In this document: positions 1 through 6,199 of the stretch, one piece after another
Numbering within the stretch: the first letter of the stretch is position 1
Layout: each line of letters starts with the position of its first letter
NCBI GenBank assembly: GCA_029978425.1
Contig: JAPOJL010000038.1
Location: 1 to 6,199, forward strand
DNA: 6,199 bases
Direction of reading: 5' to 3'
Source of the DNA: Actinomycetota bacterium
Lineage (GTDB): Bacteria; Actinomycetota; Actinomycetes; Nanopelagicales; Nanopelagicaceae
Notes under the pieces: model-generated
Seen by the model: the letters and a program-made list of their open reading frames with translations, nothing else
Told to the model about the DNA's origin: nothing
Database searches by the model: none
Made by a program: the position numbers and the translations under genes

Positions 1-839
1 TCTCGTTTTCTTAATCGATGTGATGCCCGCTCCGTCAGACGCAATAACTCGCGAAAGATTTCCTCTCGATCCTCCAAGTCGTATGAGAAAGTTTCGGCAG
101 CGCTAATACTTTTTTCTGGAGCGTCAGGTACCACTTCCCGATAATCACGGGCCCACGCCAATTCATAGAGCGAAACGCCAGCATTCTCCCCTAATGCGCG
201 CTTCAATGTTTCTAATGGAGTGTGTGCGATATCTGCGACGGTTCGCAAACCCAAGCGCTGTAGTTCTTCATTTGTTTTAGGACCTACTCCCCAGATTTCG
301 CTTACCGGAAGTGGATGGAGAAAAGTCAGCACTCGATCGTGTGCAATTTCCAGCATCCCGTCTGGCTTACATCGACCAGAGGCAAGTTTGGCGATGAACT
401 TTGTGGTGGCTATCCCTACAGAACAAGTTATTTTCTCTTGTTCAAAGACTCTCTTGCGAATAGATATTGCAATCTCACGGCCAGTTCCAAAAAGTCGACG
501 CGATCCCGTGACATCTAAAAATGCTTCATCGAGTGATAAAGGTTCGACATAAGGAGTGAACTCAAAGAAAATTTCCATGACGCGTCGAGAGACCTCGGAA
601 TAACGTTCATGATCAGGGTGGATAAATACTGCGCTCGGTGCCATACGTTGGGCTCGCGAGACGGGCATTGCAGCTCTGATTCCAAATTTTCGTGCGGCGT
701 AATTGGCAGATAAGACAACACCGCGCGCACCTGCTCCAACGACCAATGGCTTGCCGCGATATTGAGGGTAATCAAGCTCCGATACCGATGCATAGAAAGC
801 ATCCATATCTACATGCAAGATTGTGGAGTGTTCGCTCAT
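1..839 (-). CDS. dinB: DNA polymerase IV (DinB), Y-family translesion polymerase; C-terminus cut by window edge
   Basis: Y-family polymerase that copies past damaged template bases without proofreading. Reading the minus strand from the ATG at 839 gives 279 open codons running off the left edge. Visible motifs are the N-terminal HVDMDAFY (residues 9-16, first metal ligand D11, Y16 at the steric-gate position that excludes ribonucleotides), the finger segment SANYAARKFGIRAAMP (44-59), and the catalytic SLDEAFLDVT (102-111, D104 and E105). A helix-hairpin-helix thumb motif, IWGVGPKT, lies near 182-189. The start of the little-finger domain, KSISAAETF, is near 243-251. All catalytic carboxylates are present, so this is an active DinB rather than the catalytically dead ImuB. 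It begins 4 nt after the dnaE2 stop, so translation is probably coupled. An in-frame GTG at 851 would instead overlap dnaE2 by 8 nt; I prefer the ATG, which has GTGAG 7 nt upstream. The rest of the little finger and any C-terminal clamp-binding motif lie outside the window. Confidence 0.95.
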   Translation of the reverse strand, partial: MSEHSTILHVDMDAFYASVSELDYPQYRGKPLVVGAGARGVVLSANYAARKFGIRAAMPVSRAQRMAPSAVFIHPDHERYSEVSRRVMEIFFEFTPYVEPLSLDEAFLDVTGSRRLFGTGREIAISIRKRVFEQEKITCSVGIATTKFIAKLASGRCKPDGMLEIAHDRVLTFLHPLPVSEIWGVGPKTNEELQRLGLRTVADIAHTPLETLKRALGENAGVSLYELAWARDYREVVPDAPEKSISAAETFSYDLEDREEIFRELLRLTERASHRLRKR

Positions 840-843
840 CTCT

Positions 844-3800
844 TCACTCACAGACCGCGACATTACGCCACTTCTCATACGCAGTTGATAATTCCCATGC
901 CCCTGTGGCGCGTATCGAAACACCGCGTGGTCCGGTTCTGCGAATCTCGCCGCGGACCAGTAAGAGCCAAGAGTTGTAGAGGGTCTCGGCACACGAGCGT
1001 TGCATATCTTCAAAGAACGTTGCATCGCTACAGCCATATCCATCATCCAGGGTTAAGAACATAACTCTCTTTCCAGAACGAACTGGTGGAGTTTGGAGAG
1101 CAACCTTTACTCCAGCAACAAGAACTGAAGATCGCGAGCGTTGTAAAAGTAGATCACTCGATCGCACAGCGCCGATCTGATTTAAGAATTCGGAGTAAAA
1201 CTCAATCATGTGATGCGAGATATCCATTCCTAAAAAATCAATCTCATTCTTTACTCGCTCATGAGCTTTTAAATCAGGTAACCCAGTCTTGGATAGCGGC
1301 GGGGTAAAACCGAAGGTGAGTTGGGAGCCACTTACAGTGGAGAGCGCCTTTGTGGAAGAGCGTGACCATTTATATACATCGTTGAGATGAAGAAGTAAGT
1401 CGCGATGATTGAGGTCTGGTGCAGAGATTGAATCAAAGGCGCCGACCATCAGAAGGGCTTCACAGGTAGGTCTACTTACCCCGCTGCGATGTACGAAATC
1501 AGCGAGATCGATATAAGGGCGATGCGCGATGATGGCATCGACTTCGCTCTCACTAATGCCGTTTATATCTGTGAGAGAGAGTCGGATTTTTTCTTGGCTA
1601 TCCCCCTCAACTCGGTATGTGCGATCAGAGAGATTGATATCAAGAGGCGCAATTGAAAGATCAAGGCGGCGGGCTTCATCAAGGAGTAACCGCTTTGGAT
1701 ACATGCCAGGTTCGTGGGTAAGAACTCCAGCAAGAAAGGCTGCGGGGTAATGAGTTTTCAGCCATGCTGATTGGTAGGTAGGAAGGGCGAAAGCTGCAGC
1801 GTGGGCTTTGCAGAATCCAAAGGATGCAAAAGCTCGCAGCACATCCCAGACCTTGGTGATGATTTCGATTGAATATCCGCGCGAGGTAGCAGCGGGAAAG
1901 AACCAGTCACAGACTTCTTGTTGGCCTTCTTTACTTCCGAGTGCGCGACGTTTTTCATCTGCTTCAGCGAGTGAGACTCCACCTAAGGTAGCGATGATTT
2001 CAATGACCTGTTCATGAAAGACAACGACGCCTTCCGTATCATCGAGAATCTCGTAGAGATCAGGGTGAAATATCTCGCGTGATTTCCAACCTTGGCGCGC
2101 GTTGAGAAATGGCGTGATCATGTCGCTTTTAACTGGGCCTGGTCTAAAGAGTGAGATATCGATAATTAGATCGGTAAATGTCTCGGGAGCGAACTTTCCA
2201 ACTAATTCACGTTGGCCCGGGCTTTCGATTTGGAAGAGCCCTAAAGTCTGGGTGGATTGAATTAATTCAAATGTCTTGGGGTCGTCAAGAGCGATTGAAT
2301 CAAGATTGATCTCACTTCCCGTTGTGCGTTCGATTTCGGATGTGGCATATGCCAGAGCAGATTGCATGCGAACACCAAGGATGTCGAGCTTTAAAAGCCC
2401 AATTGCTTCTACATCATCCTTATCCCATTGGACCATCGGATAGTTGCTGGCATTGTTTTCGATGGGTGCGCGGTCATATAAACCACCATCAGAGATCACA
2501 ACAGCGCAAGGATGCATCGCTAAATTTCGTGGCAGTCCATCAAGGCGCTGAGCAAGACCAATCGCCATTTTCCAGGTCGGTGATGTGAGATTGAGGCTAC
2601 GTAATTCGGGAAGGTTCTCAAGAGATTGAGCGATATTACGAGCGCGAATGTGTGGCAGGGATTTCGCAACAAGATCAATCTCCATTGGCGGGAGGGATAA
2701 CGCAGCGCCAACATCACGAATCGCATGGCGCGCGCGATAAGTATCAAACATCGCAACTGTTGCGCATCGCTCTTGATAAGCAGCAAAGACTTGATCGTAA
2801 ATTTCTAAACGGCGAGCTGATTCAACATCGATATCAATATCAGGGAGCGCTTTACGAAGTGGTGAGCAGAAACGCTCCATCAATAAACCAAGTGAGAGCG
2901 GTTCTACCCCGGAGATTCCCAAGAGATGGCAGACCAGCGAACCTGCACCGCTACCTCGAGCTGCAACGCGAATACCGCTGGCGCGAGCACGATCGGTGAT
3001 GTCAGCAACGGTTAGAAAATATGACTCATAACCAAGGCTCTCGATAATGGAGAGTTCTTTATCAAGACGTTCTTGAACATCGCTACGAAATTCTCCGTAT
3101 CGCCAATGCACTCCTGATATCGCACGTTGACGAAGTTGGGAGGTGAGTTCGTGGTGTGATGTCGCGCCAACGACATGAGGTTCTGGGAGATGGATAGATC
3201 CAATCCCAATATCGTGGGTCGGCGATAAAGCAGCCCGGTCTGCCCATTCGCGAGTAGCTGCAAGTAAACGATGAGCATGGCGCTCACCAGCAGCCAGCGC
3301 TATTTTTTCGGCTAGCGCCTCCATCTCATCTGAAGATTTGAGAAATGCTTCCGCATTTTTCCGCTCAACAACGCTCTTGTGGAGTGGGAGAAGATGGCGC
3401 GTAGCATCGAGAATATCTGCGATAGGAGCATCTTCTCGAAAACGCATGCGGGCTGCATTTGTGAGGAGGGCCGGTAGATCATGATCGCGAGCAAAACCCA
3501 ACATCCGAGCGGCATGAATGGTAGATCGTGGACCATCTCCATAGACCAGATGAGAGACGCACTCGATAGCTTGATCTAAAAACAACTCTCGAGTGGAGTT
3601 AAAAATAAATAGCGCTTTGTCATAGCGTCGAGAAGTAAGGGCTCGCGCTATTTCGGAATCAGGGCCATGTAACGCCAGGAGATTTTTTGTGAGGTGAGAG
3701 TTGTTTTGTAGAAAAGTGAGATCACAAGCCCGTCCATATTTTTTCAACTCAGTCACGACTCGGACCAATGAAGACCAACCGCGACCAGGAGTGGCGAGCA

Positions 3801-4029
3801 GAGTAATTCGTGATTGATTGTCATAACTAATATCAACTCCAAGAATCGGAGTAATGTCATTTTCTAAACAACTCTGGGTGAAACGAATTGCGCCAGATAA
3901 TCCGTCACGATCAGTGAGGGCAAGAGAGCTCATTCCTAATTCGCGAGCTTGCTCGACAAGGAGATGAGGAAGGGTGGTTCCATATTTAAATGAGAAACCA
4001 CTAGATAGATGTAGGTGAGTAAAGCTCAT
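844..4029 (-). CDS. dnaE2: Error-prone DNA polymerase DnaE2 (ImuC), C-family alpha subunit
   Basis: C-family DNA polymerase, 1061 residues, complete. DnaE2 enzymes extend synthesis past lesions in the SOS response and cause induced mutation. An N-terminal PHP domain (about 1-200) opens with THLHLSSGFSF and contains ALTDRDG (37-43). The polymerase core has ARGSGAGSLVCHLLGIS (357-373) and the catalytic PDIDID (396-401, D399 and D401). The third acidic residue is D549 in LKLDILGVR. FHEQVIEIIATLGG (671-684) and FGFCKAHAAAFALPTYQSAW (737-756) are typical polymerase III alpha core motifs. An OB-fold near 968-1045 carries VAGVKVALQTPPVRSGKR and LTLDDGYGCSDATFFED, phrasing characteristic of DnaE2. 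The protein ends just after the OB-fold, lacking the longer tail of replicative DnaE. QLTFGF (903-908) could be a weak clamp-binding motif. The PHP metal ligands are partly lost. The start follows the upstream stop by 14 nt with no clear Shine-Dalgarno, so it may depend on coupling. The gene lies downstream of a LexA box, which suggests SOS control. Confidence 0.96.
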   Translation of the reverse strand: MSFTHLHLSSGFSFKYGTTLPHLLVEQARELGMSSLALTDRDGLSGAIRFTQSCLENDITPILGVDISYDNQSRITLLATPGRGWSSLVRVVTELKKYGRACDLTFLQNNSHLTKNLLALHGPDSEIARALTSRRYDKALFIFNSTRELFLDQAIECVSHLVYGDGPRSTIHAARMLGFARDHDLPALLTNAARMRFREDAPIADILDATRHLLPLHKSVVERKNAEAFLKSSDEMEALAEKIALAAGERHAHRLLAATREWADRAALSPTHDIGIGSIHLPEPHVVGATSHHELTSQLRQRAISGVHWRYGEFRSDVQERLDKELSIIESLGYESYFLTVADITDRARASGIRVAARGSGAGSLVCHLLGISGVEPLSLGLLMERFCSPLRKALPDIDIDVESARRLEIYDQVFAAYQERCATVAMFDTYRARHAIRDVGAALSLPPMEIDLVAKSLPHIRARNIAQSLENLPELRSLNLTSPTWKMAIGLAQRLDGLPRNLAMHPCAVVISDGGLYDRAPIENNASNYPMVQWDKDDVEAIGLLKLDILGVRMQSALAYATSEIERTTGSEINLDSIALDDPKTFELIQSTQTLGLFQIESPGQRELVGKFAPETFTDLIIDISLFRPGPVKSDMITPFLNARQGWKSREIFHPDLYEILDDTEGVVVFHEQVIEIIATLGGVSLAEADEKRRALGSKEGQQEVCDWFFPAATSRGYSIEIITKVWDVLRAFASFGFCKAHAAAFALPTYQSAWLKTHYPAAFLAGVLTHEPGMYPKRLLLDEARRLDLSIAPLDINLSDRTYRVEGDSQEKIRLSLTDINGISESEVDAIIAHRPYIDLADFVHRSGVSRPTCEALLMVGAFDSISAPDLNHRDLLLHLNDVYKWSRSSTKALSTVSGSQLTFGFTPPLSKTGLPDLKAHERVKNEIDFLGMDISHHMIEFYSEFLNQIGAVRSSDLLLQRSRSSVLVAGVKVALQTPPVRSGKRVMFLTLDDGYGCSDATFFEDMQRSCAETLYNSWLLLVRGEIRRTGPRGVSIRATGAWELSTAYEKWRNVAVCE

Positions 4030-4043
4030 GAGCGTTAAGAAAT

Positions 4044-4352
4044 TTATGCTGGTCGAGAGGTAGGACGAATCCGCCAGTGACCGAACTCTTCGATGCGTTC
4101 GATTTCAAAAGTTTTCATTACGCCGATAGGGGCTGCTTCAACGCGCCAGAGCGCACGTGATCCATCGTCAGGACGGAAGAGTCCATCGCTAGCGCGATTC
4201 CACCATCCGCCAGATTCACGCCATGAAGAAAGCACAGTGTGAATTCGAAAGCGCTGGCCGTTATAGGTGAACTCAATAGGTTCACCACCGGCGAGGAAGA
4301 TCTCGGGCCGCTGGTTAGTAGGACTATCGGGGTTATCTGATTTTTCGAACAT
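4044..4352 (-). CDS. Small DUF6504-like protein, first gene of the SOS polymerase operon
   Basis: Protein of 102 residues from the ATG at 4352, function unknown. The conserved-looking core runs from GGEPIEFTYNGQRFRI through SSWRESGGWW and ALWRVEAA to FEIERI and GHWRIRPT. This pattern of short beta strands with several tryptophans resembles, from memory, the actinobacterial DUF6504 family, whose genes often sit beside Y-family polymerase or dnaE2 genes. No signal peptide, membrane segment or catalytic motif is visible. The reading frame stays open to an ATG at 4490, giving 148 residues. I reject that start for three reasons: the extra 46 residues would cross the LexA operator, they would overlap the 5' end of the divergent nucleotidase gene, and they do not look like part of the domain. 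The 102-residue form suits a compact single-domain protein. Position at the head of a dnaE2-dinB operon suggests a role in translesion synthesis, perhaps as an adaptor, but this is inference. Gene existence is fairly secure; the family name and start are less so. Confidence 0.68.
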   Translation of the reverse strand: MFEKSDNPDSPTNQRPEIFLAGGEPIEFTYNGQRFRIHTVLSSWRESGGWWNRASDGLFRPDDGSRALWRVEAAPIGVMKTFEIERIEEFGHWRIRPTSRPA

Positions 4353-4361
4353 TTGTTCGAA
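4344..4361. promoter_or_regulatory. LexA operator (SOS box), perfect palindrome
   Basis: The plus-strand sequence TTCGAACATTTGTTCGAA is two perfect 7-base inverted arms around a 4-base centre. It matches at every fixed position the actinobacterial/mycobacterial LexA consensus TCGAAC-N4-GTTCGA. It overlaps the last base of the proposed -10 hexamer and contains the ATG of the DUF6504-like gene (4350-4352). Bound LexA would therefore block transcription initiation of the DUF6504-like, dnaE2 and dinB genes. The divergent nucleotidase gene starts 118 nt to the right, so it is less likely to be controlled by this site. Confidence 0.9.
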
Positions 4362-4478
4362 CTCTAGCGAGCGCCCCTGACAGACACAAGCGGCTCGGTC
4401 TGGTCCGTTATCAAAACGACACCCGCGCCACACGCGTCTGTCGCAATCTCGTAACCATTCCTGTGTGAGTATCCGCCC
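4353..4478. other. Divergent intergenic region between the SOS operon and the nucleotidase gene
   Basis: This is 126 bp between the ATG of the minus-strand DUF6504-like gene and the GTG of the plus-strand nucleotidase. The left end holds the LexA box half and the SOS operon promoter. For the plus-strand gene no good -35/-10 pair is visible. The best candidate -10 is GAGTAT (4467-4472), which places A and T at -11 and -7 if transcription begins at the GTG. The same stretch contains GTGAG (4465-4469), usable as a weak Shine-Dalgarno. These two readings exclude each other. Confidence 0.5.
4361..4389 (-). promoter_or_regulatory. Putative sigma-70-type promoter of the SOS polymerase operon
   Basis: On the minus strand, TTGTGT (4389-4384) is followed after exactly 17 nt by TAGAGT (4366-4361). 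The second element fits the actinobacterial -10 pattern TAnnnT; the first shares TTG with the -35 consensus. Transcription would start about 6-7 nt further on, near 4354-4353, leaving almost no leader before the ATG at 4352. No convincing Shine-Dalgarno precedes that ATG. The LexA box directly overlaps this start region. The assignment is by eye. Confidence 0.5.
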
Positions 4479-6199
4479 GTGATCACTCATACATCCACCC
4501 CGAACGCCCAGGGTCGCTCCCTCCGCGTTCGTCTATCCGCTGTTGTCAGCGCCCTCGCGCTTACGACATCCGCACTCGTGGTGCTCACTTCCCCGCAGGC
4601 CACTGCAAATACTTATGCAGTTCCTGCAGCTCCCGTCATCAAAAAAGCAACGGTTACTCCACAAGGTGTGCGCGTTGTCTTTAACACGGTAACTGCATCG
4701 CCAGCAGTTACTGGTTATGTTCTATCTGGCGGAGCAGGTTCATGCCCCATCACAGTTCCTGCAGCCACAAAAGGCGTTGTCACACTTCCTATTATTGAAG
4801 GACAAACCAGCGCAACCATCAGCATCAAAGCTGTCAACGCGTATGGATTCTCTCCTGCAGCAACATGGAGCAAAACATTTAGCGCAACTGATCTAGCCGG
4901 AGTTGCAAAGAGCACATGGCAAGCAGTTCAGATTCTGCAGCTCAGCGATCTGCATGGTGCAATAGAGGGAACTTCAGCTAACGCTGGCACTGCACTTTTG
5001 ATGAGCGCATTTGCCGCAGAGCGTGCAAAGAATGCTGCAACATTCACAGTTTCTTCTGGTGACAACATTGGTGCTGCTCCCCCAATTTCAAGTCAATTTG
5101 AAGAGCTACCAACAATCGAATCCATGAACTTGCTGAAGTTCGATGTATCAGGATTTGGAAATCACGAACATGATCGAAACCTCGCCCATGTTCAGAAGAT
5201 TATTGGCGCCTCTGATTTCCAGTGGGTTGCCTCAAATTACAGCTCACTTGAGCCACTCAAGAGCGGTTCCAAAGCAGCAAAGAATTACACCATTATCGAT
5301 CGTGGTGGCGTGAAAGTTGGCTTTGTGGCTGGAAATACTGAGGATACAAAAGAGCAAATCTTCCCAGGCAATCTCACATTCAATGGCAAAGATCTTGTCA
5401 TTGCTTCTGATGCGCAAGGAATCAACTCTGCAATCGTTGAAGCCAAGGCCGCAGGTGCGCAATTAGTAGTTGCAATCTTGCACCAAGGTTGGCAAGAAAA
5501 TCGCGATGGTGAAGCAAAAGGTCGACTCATCGAGTTGGCTAAGCAAATCCGCGGCGCCGCAGTCGTTTTCGGCGGTCATAGCCACCAGACTTATTCATCG
5601 GTCCTCGCCGGTGATTTCTTTAGACAAGGTTCTCTGATTGCCATGACGAGAAATGCTGGTCAGGAATACAACAGAGTAAATGTCTGCATGGATGGAAGCG
5701 GTCGCGTACGTGGATCAATGGTCGATGTCGTAACTCGCTCTAGCTTTGCAACATTGACTCCAAATGCTGATGGCGCAGCGTTGGTCAAGAAATATAAAGA
5801 TCAACTCAATGCCAAACTTGATGTAAAGATCGGCAAAGTAAATGGCATCTTCCCGCAAGGCGGAACTCCTCAAGTTCAGCGCGCTGGCGAAGCTGCTCTT
5901 GGTAACTTCACAACCGATGCGATGCGAAAGAAGTATGGAACTGACTTCGCATATATCAACGGTGGCGGTATTCGCGATAAGTTCCCAGCGGCAACGTATG
6001 TTCCTGCTGATAAGACTTATAACCGTCCTGGTGCTGACAAAGTTGCTCCATATGACGTAACTCTTGGCGATGCGCTTGCGGTGTACCCATTTGGTAACAC
6101 TGTGGGCATATCTGTTATCACTGGTGAAAATCTATGGAAAGCGCTAGAAAACGGTGTCAGCAACTGGCCCGGTGATGGACGCTTCCCACAGGTATCTGG
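4479..6199 (+). CDS. Secreted 5'-nucleotidase/UshA-family metallophosphoesterase with an N-terminal FN3-like domain; C-terminus cut by window edge
   Basis: Exported phosphoesterase that probably removes phosphate from extracellular nucleotides or related esters, using two bound metal ions. The 573 visible codons begin at GTG 4479, the only usual start after the in-frame stop at 4452 that gives a full signal peptide: basic RSLRVRLS (13-20), hydrophobic 21-37, and an ATA cleavage motif at 41-43. Residues 50-134 resemble a fibronectin type III fold, with TGYVLSGG and SIKAVNAYGFSPAA. The calcineurin-like catalytic domain follows, with all metal-binding motifs: SDLHG (D157, H159), SGDN (D195), GNHEHD (N228, H229), ILHQGW (H335) and GGHSH (H367, H369). 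From about 448 the 5'-nucleotidase C-terminal domain begins, with RAGEAALGNFTTDA, INGGGIRD (N494) and VYPFGNTVG. The remainder of that domain, which binds the nucleotide base, lies beyond the edge. Substrate is unknown: 5'-nucleotidase, 2',3'-cyclic phosphodiesterase and UDP-sugar hydrolase are all possible. The FN3-like call is less sure than the enzyme family. Confidence 0.9.
   Translation, partial: MITHTSTPNAQGRSLRVRLSAVVSALALTTSALVVLTSPQATANTYAVPAAPVIKKATVTPQGVRVVFNTVTASPAVTGYVLSGGAGSCPITVPAATKGVVTLPIIEGQTSATISIKAVNAYGFSPAATWSKTFSATDLAGVAKSTWQAVQILQLSDLHGAIEGTSANAGTALLMSAFAAERAKNAATFTVSSGDNIGAAPPISSQFEELPTIESMNLLKFDVSGFGNHEHDRNLAHVQKIIGASDFQWVASNYSSLEPLKSGSKAAKNYTIIDRGGVKVGFVAGNTEDTKEQIFPGNLTFNGKDLVIASDAQGINSAIVEAKAAGAQLVVAILHQGWQENRDGEAKGRLIELAKQIRGAAVVFGGHSHQTYSSVLAGDFFRQGSLIAMTRNAGQEYNRVNVCMDGSGRVRGSMVDVVTRSSFATLTPNADGAALVKKYKDQLNAKLDVKIGKVNGIFPQGGTPQVQRAGEAALGNFTTDAMRKKYGTDFAYINGGGIRDKFPAATYVPADKTYNRPGADKVAPYDVTLGDALAVYPFGNTVGISVITGENLWKALENGVSNWPGDGRFPQVS

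Noticed and set aside
220..552. Plus-strand open frame of 110 codons
   Set aside because: It lies antisense to the clear DinB coding frame, has no recognisable domain, and is a shadow frame.
692..1064. Overlapping plus-strand open frames of 95 and 100 codons across the dinB/dnaE2 junction
   Set aside because: Both are antisense to well-supported polymerase genes and have low-complexity, unfamily-like translations.
4479..4486. GTGATCAC palindrome at the nucleotidase start codon
   Set aside because: Only 8 bases with no extended arms; an expected chance occurrence and not a known operator.
4353..4490. N-terminal extension of the DUF6504-like gene to the ATG at 4490, with four cysteines
   Set aside because: It crosses the LexA box and proposed promoter, overlaps the divergent GTG start at 4479, and lies outside the recognisable domain. 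The cysteines are not arranged in a clear zinc-binding pattern.
4715..4915. Minus-strand 66-codon frame with a hydrophobic segment
   Set aside because: It is antisense to the FN3-like region of the exported enzyme. The apparent hydrophobicity comes from the complement of alanine/threonine-rich codons.
5244..5530. Two minus-strand open frames inside the nucleotidase gene
   Set aside because: They are antisense to conserved metallophosphoesterase motifs and overlap one another in different frames, so they are shadows.

Overview
The window looks like chromosomal DNA of a small-genome, moderate-GC actinobacterium. Three things point there: a DnaE2-type error-prone polymerase beside a small tryptophan-rich protein resembling the actinobacterial DUF6504 family, a LexA operator of the TCGAAC-N4-GTTCGA kind used by actinobacteria, and base composition near one half GC with tight gene packing. 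A freshwater acI/Nanopelagicales-like lineage would fit, but that assignment is inference.

Layout. Positions 1-4352 hold three genes on the minus strand, read right to left: a DUF6504-like protein (4352-4044), error-prone DNA polymerase DnaE2 (4029-844) and a Y-family DNA polymerase IV, DinB (839 to beyond the left edge). Gaps are 14 nt and 4 nt, so they look like one operon. A perfect LexA box (4344-4361) lies at the head of the operon. It overlaps both a plausible -10 element and the ATG of the first gene. From position 4479 to the right edge, a divergent plus-strand gene encodes a secreted 5'-nucleotidase/UshA-family metallophosphoesterase with an extra fibronectin-III-like domain. A 126-bp intergenic region separates the two start codons.

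How the genes work together. The minus-strand operon is best read as an SOS-inducible translesion-synthesis (mutagenesis) cassette. LexA cleavage after DNA damage would release expression of DnaE2 and of a Y-family partner. In the classic actinobacterial mutasome (ImuA', ImuB, DnaE2) the partner is ImuB, a Y-family protein lacking catalytic residues. Here the partner has all the catalytic carboxylates, no imuA' is visible, and a small DUF6504-like protein is the first gene. The divergent nucleotidase is probably unrelated in function: it would hydrolyse extracellular nucleotides to release phosphate and nucleoside.

The left gene lacks its C-terminal end and the right gene is also cut by the window edge. 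No RNA genes, mobile elements, CRISPR arrays or terminators were recognised.
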